This document shows positions 24,215 through 32,774 of a stretch of DNA of 64,000 bases, piece by piece. The stretch covers positions 1,302,001 through 1,366,000 of the forward strand of contig NC_020541.1 in assembly GCF_000230695.2 (NCBI RefSeq), read 5' to 3'. The stretch's first letter is position 1, and every line of letters begins with the position of its first letter. The DNA is from Rhodanobacter denitrificans. Lineage in GTDB: Bacteria; Pseudomonadota; Gammaproteobacteria; Xanthomonadales; Rhodanobacteraceae. The notes under the pieces are model-generated. The model was not told the DNA's origin, made no database searches, and saw only the letters and a list, made by a program, of their open reading frames with translations. The position numbers and the translations under genes were made by a program.

Positions 24215-25404
24215 TGTTCCGCATCGCGCTGAAGATGCTGGCAGCGGATCGCGCGAAGTTCGTGGGGCTGCTGTTCGGGATCGCGTTCACCTCCTTCCTG
24301 GTCACCTTCGCCGCCTCGTATTTCTGCGGCTTCATGACCGATGGTTTCGCGCTGATCGCCGAAAACGGCGCCACCGACGTGTGGGTGATGGACCCGGCGG
24401 TCGAGTCGGTGGAGCAGACCATCAACATGCCGGCATCCGCGCTGGACCGGGTGCGCAGCGTCCGGGGCGTCAGCCGCGCGGTGCCACTGGCGCTGGGCAC
24501 CGCGGACGTGCGCTTCCCGAGCGGGCAGTTCCAGACCTTCCAGGTGATCGGCGTGGACGATGCGTCGCTGGCCGGCGCGCCGATGGTGCCCGGGCGGAAT
24601 CTGGAGGAGCTGCGCGCACGCGATGCGGTGATCGTCGACGCGGGCGGTACGACCGGCAAGCTGGCGACCCCGGCGCTGGCGCGGGACCAGTGGCCGCATG
24701 ACGGCGCGCACCTGGATGCGCCGACGCGCGAGCTGCGCGGCGGCGACGAACTGCTGGTCAACGAGCATCTGGTGCGCGTGCTGGGCCAATCCTCGGCCTT
24801 GCCGCGCTATCCGCCACGGCCACTGCTCTACACCACGCTGTCCAACGCGCTGCGCATCCTGCCGGTGGAACCGCATACGCTGACCTTCGTGATGGTGCGG
24901 GCTGCGGCAGGTGTCTCGCCGCGGGAGCTGGCAAGGCGCATCGAGCAGCGCACCGGCCTGCGCGCGCGCGCGACGGCCGACTTCAAGTCCGATACGGTCC
25001 GCTGGTTCCTGGTCAACTCCGAGGATGTCGGCGACATCGCGGCGATGCTGACGCTGGCGATGACCATGGGGTTCGGCGTCACCGGTGTCATGCTCTACAT
25101 GTTCACCTACGAGCACCAGAGCCAGTACGCCGTGCTCAAGGCGCTGGGGACGCCGTCCGCAACGCTGATCGCGATGGTGCTGGCGCAGGCCGCGGCGTGT
25201 GCCTTGCTGGGGACCGGCATGGGCCTGGGATTGTGCGGCATTGCCGGCGAGGTCGTCGTCCGGTTGGGGTTCCCGTTCCGCATGCTGTGGTTCACCCCGC
25301 TGGCAGGCCTGCTGGGTGTCGTCCTGGTGAGCGTGGCGGCGGCCTTGATCAGCGTGCGTCCGGTGGTGAAGTTGCAGCCGGCGGTCGTGTTCGCCGGGCG
25401 GTAA
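24214..25404 (+). CDS. FtsX/DevC-type ABC transporter permease
   Basis: This 396-residue permease has one N-terminal membrane segment (about 16-40) and a large periplasmic MacB-PCD-like domain (about 45-270). Three C-terminal helices follow, around IAAMLTLAMTMGFGVTGVML, ALLGTGMGLGLCGIAGEVV and LLGVVLVSVAAALISVRP. The architecture is that of FtsX/MacB/DevC. With the two upstream genes it forms a complete pump of the DevBCA layout; substrates of relatives include lipids, glycolipids and macrolides, and none can be named here. Confidence 0.9.
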   Translation: MFRIALKMLAADRAKFVGLLFGIAFTSFLVTFAASYFCGFMTDGFALIAENGATDVWVMDPAVESVEQTINMPASALDRVRSVRGVSRAVPLALGTADVRFPSGQFQTFQVIGVDDASLAGAPMVPGRNLEELRARDAVIVDAGGTTGKLATPALARDQWPHDGAHLDAPTRELRGGDELLVNEHLVRVLGQSSALPRYPPRPLLYTTLSNALRILPVEPHTLTFVMVRAAAGVSPRELARRIEQRTGLRARATADFKSDTVRWFLVNSEDVGDIAAMLTLAMTMGFGVTGVMLYMFTYEHQSQYAVLKALGTPSATLIAMVLAQAAACALLGTGMGLGLCGIAGEVVVRLGFPFRMLWFTPLAGLLGVVLVSVAAALISVRPVVKLQPAVVFAGR

Positions 25405-25426
25405 GCTGGTGGCGATGGCATGTTCC

Positions 25427-25456
25427 GAGCCGCAGCCGATTCAGATGCTGCGGCTC
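25427..25456. repeat. hairpin at convergent gene ends
   Basis: GAGCCGCAGC (25427-25436) pairs perfectly with GCTGCGGCTC (25447-25456). It spans the kynU stop codon and faces the end of the permease gene. There is no T-run, so intrinsic termination is uncertain. Confidence 0.5.
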
Positions 25457-26736
25457 CACCCCCGCACCGCCTCCGCAAACGCCAAACAATCCGCAAACCG
25501 GTTGTACAGCGGCGCGGGCGAAATGCGGATGACGTCGGGTTCGCGCCAGTCGCCGATGACGCCGTTTGCCATCAGGTATTCGAACAATGCGCGGCCGCGC
25601 TCGCGGCCGCCGGTCACGCGGATCGACAGTTGGGCGCCGCGGCGTTCGGGTTCGGTGGGGGTCACCACCTGCAGCACGTCGGCCCACTGCGTCTGCACCA
25701 GCCATTCCAGATAGCCGGTGAGCTGCAGCGATTTTTCGCGCAGGCGATCGATGCCGGCGCGGCGGAAGATTTCCAGCGACACGCGCAGCGGGGCCAGCGC
25801 GAGGATCGGCGGGTTGGACAACTGCCAGCCATCCGCGCCGGGGGTGGGCACGAACTCCGGGCCCATCTGGAAGCGGGTGGTCTTGTCGTGGCCCCACCAG
25901 CCGGCGAAGCGCGGCAGCATGGCTTTCGCGTGACGCTCGTGCACGAACGCGCCGCCGACGGCACCGGGGCCGCTGTTGAGATACTTGTAGCTGCACCAGA
26001 TGGCGAAGTCGGCGTCGCTGTCGTGCAGTTGCAGCGGCAGGTTGCCGACCGCGTGGGCGAGGTCGAAGCCGACCGTGCAGCCATGCCGGTGGCCGAGCTC
26101 GGTGATCGCCTTCAGGTCGAACGCCTGGCCGGTGCGGTACTGCACGCCGGGCAGCAGCACCAGCGCGATGCGCGAGCCGTGCTCGGCCAGCGCGCGTTCG
26201 ATCGCCGACATCGAGGTGATCCCGTTCGGCTCATCCGCTTCCAGTTCGATCAGCGCATCGGCCGGGTCGAAGCCGTGGAAGCGGATCTGCGATTCCACCG
26301 CGTAGCGGTCGGTGGGGAAGGCACCGGCTTCGATCAGGATCGCCGGGCGTGCGGCGGTGGGGCGGTAAAAGCTCACCATCATCAGGTGCAGGTTCACGCC
26401 CAGCGTGTTCATCGCCACCACTTCGGACGGCTGCGCGCCGACCACGGCGGCGAGGTCGTCGCGCACGAACTCGTGGTAGTCCATCCATGGCAGGCGGCCC
26501 TTGAAGTGGCCTTCCACGCCCAGCTCGCCCCAGTAATCCAGTTCCGCGTTGACCGCCTCGCGCACCGCGCGCGGCTGCAGGCCCAGCGAGTTGCCGCAGA
26601 AGTACGTGCTGTCAGAGAGCCGGCTGTCGCGGCCTTCGTGCGGCGGGATCAGGAACTCGTCGCGGAACGCGCGCAACGGATCGGCGGCGTCCCGGGCGTT
26701 GGCCCAGTCGAGGGTGGCTTCGAAGCTTGCGGGCAT
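25441..26736 (-). CDS. kynU: kynureninase
   Basis: This 431-residue PLP enzyme cleaves kynurenine or 3-hydroxykynurenine to (hydroxy)anthranilate and alanine. Family blocks are STYFCGNSLGLQPRAVREAV, VVAMNTLGVNLHLMMVSFYR, VGFDLAHAVGN and the PLP-Lys segment WCSYKYLNSGPGAVGG. The ATG at 26736 gives MPASFEATLDWAN; an in-frame upstream start would run into the GC-rich hairpin at 26761. It is the last gene of a minus-strand set with an ACMSD-like decarboxylase, which suggests a 3-hydroxyanthranilate branch of tryptophan breakdown. Confidence 0.95.
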   Translation of the reverse strand: MPASFEATLDWANARDAADPLRAFRDEFLIPPHEGRDSRLSDSTYFCGNSLGLQPRAVREAVNAELDYWGELGVEGHFKGRLPWMDYHEFVRDDLAAVVGAQPSEVVAMNTLGVNLHLMMVSFYRPTAARPAILIEAGAFPTDRYAVESQIRFHGFDPADALIELEADEPNGITSMSAIERALAEHGSRIALVLLPGVQYRTGQAFDLKAITELGHRHGCTVGFDLAHAVGNLPLQLHDSDADFAIWCSYKYLNSGPGAVGGAFVHERHAKAMLPRFAGWWGHDKTTRFQMGPEFVPTPGADGWQLSNPPILALAPLRVSLEIFRRAGIDRLREKSLQLTGYLEWLVQTQWADVLQVVTPTEPERRGAQLSIRVTGGRERGRALFEYLMANGVIGDWREPDVIRISPAPLYNRFADCLAFAEAVRGWSRSI

Positions 26737-26760
26737 CGGGTATCTCTTCGGAGTGTTGAT

Positions 26761-26785
26761 CCCTCCCCTGCGAAGCAGGGGCGGG
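26761..26785. repeat. CCCCTGC hairpin element (copy 1)
   Basis: CCCCTGC (26765-26771), loop GAA, GCAGGGG (26775-26781). It is related in sequence to elements at 43452-43486 and 49602-49714 and lies in the short gap between two genes of the kynurenine set. Confidence 0.6.
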
Positions 26786-26797
26786 ATCGGCACGGAC

Positions 26798-27316
26798 TCA
26801 CTTCAGTTGCGCGGCGATCGCGTCGCAGCCCTTGTCGAAGGCGGCCTTCCAGTCGGCGCCGGCCTGGGTCTGGCTGGGACGCACGCAGCGCAGCTGGATC
26901 GCGTGGCCGCTCTTGAACCAGTAGTGCTCGGTGTAGCTGAAGGCCGTGCCGTTTTCCTGTGCGGAGTAGACGTTGCTGTTCGGGCCGGGCGGCACCGCGG
27001 CGGCCTTGTAGCCGGGCAGCGCCATGGCCTTCGCGGTGGCTTCGCTGCGGTACTGGTTGAAGCCGTTGACGTCGGCCACCTGCTTCACCGTGACGGTGAC
27101 GCGGGCGAGGCTGTTCTTGCCGGTGGGCGAGGGGTCGGGTACCTGGAACACACGGGCTTCGGGGTCGCCCTGGGTTTCCATGATGCCGAGCCAGTTGTCC
27201 GGCGTGCTGAAGTGGACGCTGCCGTCGGCCATGCTGACGTCGGCGGCACGCGCGCCACCGGCCAGCAGGACGGTGGCGAAGGCGATCGCGAGGGTGGTGC
27301 TGCGCAGAAGGCTCAT
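26798..27316 (-). CDS. hypothetical secreted protein
   Basis: This 172-residue protein has a signal peptide (about residues 1-24, ending GGARA). The mature part is beta-rich, with SVHFSTPDNWLGIMETQGDP and SYTEHYWFKSGHAIQLRCVR, and contains two Cys, perhaps a disulfide (in QLRCVRP and FDKGCDAI). I do not recognise a named family. Its ATG overlaps the stop of the decarboxylase gene (ATGA), and kynureninase follows 61 bases later. A periplasmic role is likely from the signal peptide; any tie to kynurenine metabolism rests on position only. Confidence 0.75.
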   Translation of the reverse strand: MSLLRSTTLAIAFATVLLAGGARAADVSMADGSVHFSTPDNWLGIMETQGDPEARVFQVPDPSPTGKNSLARVTVTVKQVADVNGFNQYRSEATAKAMALPGYKAAAVPPGPNSNVYSAQENGTAFSYTEHYWFKSGHAIQLRCVRPSQTQAGADWKAAFDKGCDAIAAQLK

Positions 27317-28347
27317 GCGGGTTCCTTCGGGATGGGGTCGGGGACGAAGCGGTGGCGGGGCAGGCCCAGCCATTCCAGCGCGGTGCCGTGGAACAGCCTC
27401 GCGCGGTCGGCCTCGTCCAGGCCCAGTGCCTCGATGCCGCTGCCGGGTGCCTGCTCCCCCAGCGGGAAAGGATAGTCGGTGCCGAGCATCACCTGGCGGG
27501 CGCCCGTCACATCCAGCAGATAGCGCAGCGCCTGGTCGTCGTGCACGCAGGAGTCGAAGTAGAAACGCTTGAGGTACTCGCGCGGGTTGCGCGGGTTGTC
27601 GGTGGCGACCAGGTCCGGGCGCATGCGGAAGCCGTGCTCGATGCGGCCGATGGTGTACGGGAAGCTGCCACCGCCGTGGGCCAGCATCACGCGCAGCTTC
27701 GGCAGCCGCTCCAGCACGCCGCCGAAGACCAGGCAGCAGGCGGCGCGCGACTGTTCGGCCGGCATGCCGACCAGCCACGGCATCCAGTATTTCGGCATGC
27801 TGGCCATGCCCATCATGTCCCACGGGTGCACCAGCACCGCGGCGCCGAGGTCGGCGGCGGCCTCGAAGAACGGGAACAGCTCCGGCGCATCCAGGTTCCA
27901 GTCGCCGCAGTGCGAGCCGATCTGCACACCCTGCAGGCCCAGTTCGTCGATGCAGCGCTCCAGCTCGCGCACGGCCAGCTGCGGCGCCTGCAGCGGCACC
28001 GTGCCGATGCCGGCGTAGTGGCGCGGGTGGTCGCGGCAGATGCCGGCCATGTGCTCGTTCAGGTGGCGATGCAGCTCCAGCGCCTGGTGGCCGGGTGCCC
28101 AGTACGAGAACAGCACCGGCACGGTGGAGATCACCTGCACGTCGACGCCGAAGCGGGCGTAGTCGTCGATGCGCGTCTGCGGGTCGAACGCCGAATCCCA
28201 CACTTCGCGGAAGAAGCGGCTGTCCTTGTAGATGCGGTGGCGCCCGTCGGTATGCGTCATCACCGGGAAGCGGTCGTCGCCGTACCTGGCTGCCAGGTTC
28301 GGCCAGTCGCGGGGCAGGATGTGCGCGTGGGTGTCGATCTTGAGCAT
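27313..28347 (-). CDS. amidohydrolase-family decarboxylase, 2-amino-3-carboxymuconate-6-semialdehyde decarboxylase-like
   Basis: This 344-residue ACMSD-family TIM-barrel protein has metal-site blocks LKIDTHAHILP (HxH), AVLVHPWDMMGM, MLAHGGGSFPYTIGRIEHG and MLGTDYPFPLGE. ACMSD diverts aminocarboxymuconate semialdehyde from quinolinate towards full degradation. Co-location with kynureninase on the same strand supports this substrate over other ACMSD-like decarboxylases. RHYAGIGTVPLQ and SCVHDDQALRYL are also typical of ACMSD. The ATG is shared in an overlap at its 3' end with the secreted-protein gene. Confidence 0.88.
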   Translation of the reverse strand: MLKIDTHAHILPRDWPNLAARYGDDRFPVMTHTDGRHRIYKDSRFFREVWDSAFDPQTRIDDYARFGVDVQVISTVPVLFSYWAPGHQALELHRHLNEHMAGICRDHPRHYAGIGTVPLQAPQLAVRELERCIDELGLQGVQIGSHCGDWNLDAPELFPFFEAAADLGAAVLVHPWDMMGMASMPKYWMPWLVGMPAEQSRAACCLVFGGVLERLPKLRVMLAHGGGSFPYTIGRIEHGFRMRPDLVATDNPRNPREYLKRFYFDSCVHDDQALRYLLDVTGARQVMLGTDYPFPLGEQAPGSGIEALGLDEADRARLFHGTALEWLGLPRHRFVPDPIPKEPA

Positions 28348-28410
28348 CCGTGCAGTGTAAAACCTCCGCACGAAGGCGTCGCGTTGCGCCCGCACATGCT
28401 GCGGCGCGGC

Positions 28411-30507
28411 TTACGCCACCGGTGGCTCTGCGGCGGCAAGCTCCGACAGGCCGCGCTTCGTCACGTGGGCCAGCGTGTCGACGTTGTCGACCAGCCGGTC
28501 GCTGATCCGCGCCAGCAGCTCGAATGCGGTGCGGTCGCCGACGCCCTGCATCGAGGTGACCAGCTCGCGCTGCATGGCGCGCAGCTTGGGCAGGGCGCCC
28601 GGCGGCTGCCGCTCGCGCAGCGCCGTGGCGATGGCCTGTACGGCGTCGGCGTTGCGCTCGACGAAACGGCCGATGGCGTCCGCCGCCGGCAGCGCGGCGA
28701 GATCGCCGAGGGTGGCTTCCAGGGTCATCGCGGTGCGCGCCAGGCGATTGCCGTTGGCGAACAGCGCGCGGGCCAGCGCCAGCAATTCCGGCGGCGTGGC
28801 CGGCTCGGTGCGCATGCGGTCGATCGAGGCCTGCGCATTGGTGCGCGCGGTGCGCGCCGCGGTGCGGGTGTCGTTGCGGTGGCCGCCCCGGTCGGGTTGC
28901 GCCAGGGCGCGCAGGTAACTGGCGTAGGCGTCCAGCATCACTGCCAGCGCGGCGCGCGCGCGCCCGCGTTCCCAGGTCGGCCAGGCCACGTAGGCGAGCA
29001 GCGCCATGCCGCAGCCGAGCGCGGTGTTGAGCACGCGGTCGGACACCGCCAAGCCGGGGTTGACGCCCTCGAACGACAGCAGGATCACCACGGTGCCGGT
29101 CAGCGCCGCCACCGCAATGCCGTAGTGCGCGCCGGCCAGGTAGCGAAACGCCATGCACAGCAGCGCCATCAGCGCCAGGTGCGCCCACGGTTCGTCCGGC
29201 GTGACGTGCAGCAGCACCGTGGTGAGCACCAGCCCCAGCACCGTGCCGAGCACGCGCAGCAGGCCGAAGTTGAAGGTGGCGGCGAAGTCCGGGCGCAGCA
29301 CGATCGCCGCGGTCATCGGCAGCCAGTAGCCGTGCGGCAGCTGCAGCAGGCGCGAGATCCACAGCGCCGCGCTGAGGCAGACCGCCATGCGCACGGCGTG
29401 GCGGAACGCCACCGAGCGCGGGGTGAGGTTGGCGCGCAGGGTGGCCCAGGTGGAGCTGCTGCGAAGCGAATTGGGCAGCCGGGTTTCCGCTGCGCTGGCG
29501 CGCAGCTCGCCGCGGCTGCCGGCCCAGTCGGCGTTGCGCACCGCGGCGGCCAACTGGCCGGCCAGCGCATGGATGTGCGCGGTCAGGCCGTCGGCGTTGC
29601 CGCCGCCGTCGAGCAGGGCGCGCTCGCTGGCGCGCAGGGTCTGCAGCGCGCGGTCGGCCCGCTCGGGCGGGTCGCCCTGCTGCAGTGCCTCGGCGATCGC
29701 CGCCAGCACGCGCGCGGCGTCGTCGCGGAACATCGCGTGGACGGCCGGGTTGGCGTGCAGCTCGGCCATCGCGGTGAGCTCCAGCCGGATCCGCTCGGCC
29801 AGCTCCAGCAGCACGCCGAAGGCTTCCATCGCGCGGCCATGCGCGCGATGACGACCCAGCAAGGTGCGCTGCAGGCTGGTCATCGCCTCGGTCAACGCCG
29901 GCACTTCGGCATCGTCATGCGCCTGCTCGCGGGCCAGTGCGGCCAGCCCGGCGTACACCCGAGCCAGCTCGATGCGCTCCGGCCAGTAGCGCTGCAGCGG
30001 CCACGCCGCCAGCGAGAACGCGGTGAGCAGCACGCCGCCGGCGAAGATCAGCGCGGCGCCGCCGAGCGCATGGCTCGGCGACGTCGGCGTCGAGGCGGTG
30101 ATCACCAGCAGGATCATGCTGGTCATGCCGACCCGCGCGGTATCCGCGCCGAACACCACCAGCATGCCGCCGAAGAAGCCGCAGGCGGCGGTGGCGAGCA
30201 GGATCGGCAGCAGCTGGCCGCCGATCAGGAAGCCCACCAGCGCGGCGAGGCCGGCCGCCAGCGACGCCAGCAGCAGTTGCCGCATGCGCTGGCGGTATGG
30301 CCCGGGCTGGTCGGAGAACATCGTGTCCAGCGCGCCGGCCGCCACGCCCAGGCCGATCTGCGGATGGCCGGTGGCCATGCCCACGGCCAGCGGCAGGATC
30401 ACCGCCGCGGTATTGCGCAGCACCACGCGCAGCGGCACGTCCGGCCGCTTGATATCGGTCAGGCTCTCGATCGCATGGGCGCGTAGCGAATAACCGCTGG
30501 GTCGCAT
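28411..30507 (-). CDS. FUSC family membrane protein (YccS/AaeB-like)
   Basis: This 698-residue inner-membrane protein has two hydrophobic blocks of about five to six helices each (residues about 28-170 and 365-510). They are separated by and followed by Ala/Arg-rich helical cytoplasmic regions, the arrangement of FUSC/aromatic-acid exporter proteins. Typical segments are NTAAVILPLAVGMATGHPQ and GYWLPMTAAIVLRPDFAATF. AaeB-type members export aromatic carboxylic acids; here the substrate is unknown, although the nearby tryptophan-breakdown genes make an aromatic acid conceivable. It is transcribed in the same direction as the ACMSD gene, 63 bases away. Confidence 0.88.
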   Translation of the reverse strand: MRPSGYSLRAHAIESLTDIKRPDVPLRVVLRNTAAVILPLAVGMATGHPQIGLGVAAGALDTMFSDQPGPYRQRMRQLLLASLAAGLAALVGFLIGGQLLPILLATAACGFFGGMLVVFGADTARVGMTSMILLVITASTPTSPSHALGGAALIFAGGVLLTAFSLAAWPLQRYWPERIELARVYAGLAALAREQAHDDAEVPALTEAMTSLQRTLLGRHRAHGRAMEAFGVLLELAERIRLELTAMAELHANPAVHAMFRDDAARVLAAIAEALQQGDPPERADRALQTLRASERALLDGGGNADGLTAHIHALAGQLAAAVRNADWAGSRGELRASAAETRLPNSLRSSSTWATLRANLTPRSVAFRHAVRMAVCLSAALWISRLLQLPHGYWLPMTAAIVLRPDFAATFNFGLLRVLGTVLGLVLTTVLLHVTPDEPWAHLALMALLCMAFRYLAGAHYGIAVAALTGTVVILLSFEGVNPGLAVSDRVLNTALGCGMALLAYVAWPTWERGRARAALAVMLDAYASYLRALAQPDRGGHRNDTRTAARTARTNAQASIDRMRTEPATPPELLALARALFANGNRLARTAMTLEATLGDLAALPAADAIGRFVERNADAVQAIATALRERQPPGALPKLRAMQRELVTSMQGVGDRTAFELLARISDRLVDNVDTLAHVTKRGLSELAAAEPPVA

Positions 30508-30590
30508 GGGGCAGGAAATGGGTGGAGAGGAGTGAGGGTCGAGTATGACAAAAGCACTCGTTTCTCACTCCTCTTTACGCACTCCTGCTC

Positions 30591-31154
30591 TCAGGCCCTG
30601 CCGGCGAACTCGCCGGTGAGCGTGTTCACCCACACCTTCTCGTCGTTGCTGATGTACTCGGGCACCTGGATCTCGATGCCGGTGTCGAGCTTGGCCGGCT
30701 TGGTGCGCTTGGTGGCGCTGGAGCCCTTCATTTCCGGCGCGGTGTCGACCACGGTCAGCACCACGCTGGTGGGCACCTGCAGGCCCACCGGCACGTCGTC
30801 GATCAGCTGCACGTAGTAGCCCTCGACGCCCTCGACGATGTAGCCGGCGTTGTCGCCGACCAGTTCCGGCGACAGCGGGTACTGGGTGTAATCCTCGGCA
30901 TCCATGAACACGAACGCGCCATCGTCCATGTAGGAGAAGTTGGCGGCGCGGCGCACCAGGTCCATCTCGCGCAGCTCGTCGTCGGCGCGCAGGCTGAGGT
31001 CGAACTTGCGTCCGCCGGGGATCGAATACAGGGTGAAGCGGAACGTGACGTTGCCGCCACGCGCGCTCGGCGAGCTGCGCTCGATGTCGCGTACCTGGTA
31101 GACGGTGCCGCCGTGCTCGACCACGTTGCCTTTCTTGACGTCGGAAGCTTTCAT
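30591..31154 (-). CDS. efpL: elongation factor P-like protein EfpL (YeiP)
   Basis: The 187-residue three-domain EF-P paralogue starts [14 protein letters not shown]. The tip loop reads [13 protein letters not shown], the EfpL form with Arg in place of the modified Lys of EF-P. The last domain has [20 protein letters not shown]. EfpL relieves ribosome stalling at proline and other motifs in E. coli. It stands alone between the FUSC gene and a long inverted repeat. Confidence 0.95.
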   Translation of the reverse strand: MKASDVKKGNVVEHGGTVYQVRDIERSSPSARGGNVTFRFTLYSIPGGRKFDLSLRADDELREMDLVRRAANFSYMDDGAFVFMDAEDYTQYPLSPELVGDNAGYIVEGVEGYYVQLIDDVPVGLQVPTSVVLTVVDTAPEMKGSSATKRTKPAKLDTGIEIQVPEYISNDEKVWVNTLTGEFAGRA

Positions 31155-31163
31155 GGGGTTTTG

Positions 31164-31282
31164 GCCGGGAATAGGGAGTCGGAAATAGGGAATCGTAAAA
31201 GCGGTTCGTCGTGCCGGAGGGCGTCGAGACGGGGCGCGATTTTGCCTTTGCGATTCCCGATTCTCTATGCCCTGTTCCCGGC
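31164..31282. repeat. 36-base inverted-repeat element (GGGAATAGGG type)
   Basis: Arms 31164-31199 and 31247-31282 are complementary over 36 bases, with mismatches mainly in the middle. The arms carry GCCGGGAATAGGG and GGGAATCG. The unit lies between efpL and the SDR gene and touches the SDR stop codon. Confidence 0.8.
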
Positions 31283-32049
31283 TATTTGGCTGCTAGCCGC
31301 ACCGCGCCGTCCAGCCGGATCGTCTCGCCGTTGATGTAGCGATTGACGAGGATGAAGGCCACGGTCTGCGCGAACTCCTCCGGCTTGCCCAGCCGTGAGG
31401 GGAACGGGATCGAGGCGGACAGCGACTGCTGCACGGCTTCGGGCATGCCGTCGACCATCGGGGTCCAGAAGATGCCCGGCGCGATGGTCGCCACGCGGAT
31501 GCCGAAGCGCGCCAGCTCGCGCGCCATCGGCAGGGTCATGCCGACCACGCCGCCCTTGGAGGCGGAGTAGGCGGCCTGGCCGATCTGGCCTTCGTAGGCG
31601 GCCACGCTGGCGGTGTTGACGATCACGCCGCGCTCGCCGTCCTCGCCGGCTTCGTTGTTCTGCATCAGCGCCGCGCCGGCCTTGGCCACGTTGAAGCTGC
31701 CGACCAGGTTCACCATCACCGTGCCGGAGAACGTGGCCAGCGGCATCGCGCCTTCCTTGCCCAGCACGCGGCCGGCACCGAGGATGCCGGCGCAGTTCAT
31801 CACCACGTTGAGGCCGCCCATCGCGTGGTGGGCGGCAGCCACGTTGGTGGCCACGCCGTCCTCGGAGGTGACGTCGGTGCGGAAGAAGCGCGCCGCGCCG
31901 CCCAGTTCCTTCGCGGCGGCCTGGCCCTTGTCCTCGTTGACGTCGAACAGCGCGACCCTGCCGCCGTTCGCCACCAGATGCTGCGCCACCGCGTGGCCGA
32001 GACCGGAGGCGCCGCCGGTGATGATTGCCTTGACCTGATCGAGCCGCAT
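31282..32049 (-). CDS. short-chain dehydrogenase, HSD10/3-hydroxyacyl-CoA dehydrogenase type 2-like
   Basis: This 255-residue classical SDR has the cofactor motif [26 protein letters not shown] for the NNAG position, catalytic Ser in [11 protein letters not shown] and YSASK (Tyr-x-x-x-Lys). The start [18 protein letters not shown] and end [18 protein letters not shown] are those of HSD17B10-like acyl-CoA dehydrogenases, which act in isoleucine or fatty-acid breakdown. It is monocistronic; the exact acyl-CoA substrate is not known. Confidence 0.88.
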   Translation of the reverse strand: MRLDQVKAIITGGASGLGHAVAQHLVANGGRVALFDVNEDKGQAAAKELGGAARFFRTDVTSEDGVATNVAAAHHAMGGLNVVMNCAGILGAGRVLGKEGAMPLATFSGTVMVNLVGSFNVAKAGAALMQNNEAGEDGERGVIVNTASVAAYEGQIGQAAYSASKGGVVGMTLPMARELARFGIRVATIAPGIFWTPMVDGMPEAVQQSLSASIPFPSRLGKPEEFAQTVAFILVNRYINGETIRLDGAVRLAAK

Positions 32050-32247
32050 GGGGAATCCTTGGTAGCCAACGTCGAAAGGCCGCCATGGTAGCCGACCGGC
32101 GCGGGTTGCTGCAGGCTGAACACGAAATCTGCCATGGCAGGGGATTCACGCCGCGTTGGGGCGGCGGCGGTCACCTTGGACCCGAACCACCGGGCAGTCC
32201 GGGTTCGTCCGGGCAGGCCTTTTTCCATCGAGGATGGGGAGCAACGC

Positions 32248-32700
32248 ATGAAGAAGCTACTGAGTCTGTCTGCCGTTCTGGGTGCCATGCTGATGCTGGC
32301 CAGCGGCTCCGCGCTGGCCCAGGGCAACGGCCATGGCCGGGGCCATGGGCACGATCGCGATCGCTACGAACAGCAGGATGATGGCGATCGCGGATACAAC
32401 GACGACGGCGATCGCTACGTGCGCTACGAAGACGACGACCAGGGCAACGGCCATGGTCGCGGCCACGCCTATGGCCATTACAAGAACTGGCACGATCGCG
32501 GCCGCCACGAGGGCTGGTACAAGCGTGGCGGCTACCTGCCGGAGGAATACCGCAGCACCCGCTACGTGGTGACCGACTGGCGCCAGTACGACCTGCGCGA
32601 ACCGCCACGCGGCTACCGCTGGGTGCGCAGCGACAGTGGCGACTACCTGCTGGTGGCGATCGCCACCGGCGTGATCGTCGACCTGCTGCTCAACCACTAG
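32248..32700 (+). CDS. RcnB-like small periplasmic protein
   Basis: This 150-residue exported protein has a signal peptide (about 1-24, ending GSALA). A low-complexity Gly/His/Asp/Arg segment contains QGNGHGRGH twice (an internal duplication). The RcnB-type C-terminal domain has GGYLPEEYRSTRYVVTDW and PPRGYRWVRSDSGDYLLVAI. E. coli RcnB acts in nickel/cobalt homeostasis; the His/Asp-rich segment would suit metal binding, but this is inference. GGGGAG precedes the ATG. The 198 bases upstream of it hold no recognised gene. Confidence 0.85.
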   Translation: MKKLLSLSAVLGAMLMLASGSALAQGNGHGRGHGHDRDRYEQQDDGDRGYNDDGDRYVRYEDDDQGNGHGRGHAYGHYKNWHDRGRHEGWYKRGGYLPEEYRSTRYVVTDWRQYDLREPPRGYRWVRSDSGDYLLVAIATGVIVDLLLNH

Positions 32701-32727
32701 GCGCCGGCCGGCGCCTCATCGGGACCG

Positions 32728-32762
32728 ACGGCGTGCCTGCGACCCGCTGGCACGCCGTTTTC
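32728..32762 (+). terminator. intrinsic terminator after the RcnB-like gene
   Basis: ACGGCGTGCC (32728-32737) pairs with GGCACGCCGT (32749-32758) followed by TTTTCGTT. It lies between two convergent genes and probably acts mainly on the plus strand. Confidence 0.85.
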
Positions 32763-32774
32763 GTTGCGGCCGGT

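Noticed and set aside
26798..29362. A minus-strand open frame of over 850 codons across the ACMSD-like gene and FUSC gene, suggesting a fusion.
   Set aside because: Only its last 172 codons (secreted protein) have a start, a signal peptide and non-shadow composition; the rest is out-of-frame reading of the neighbours.
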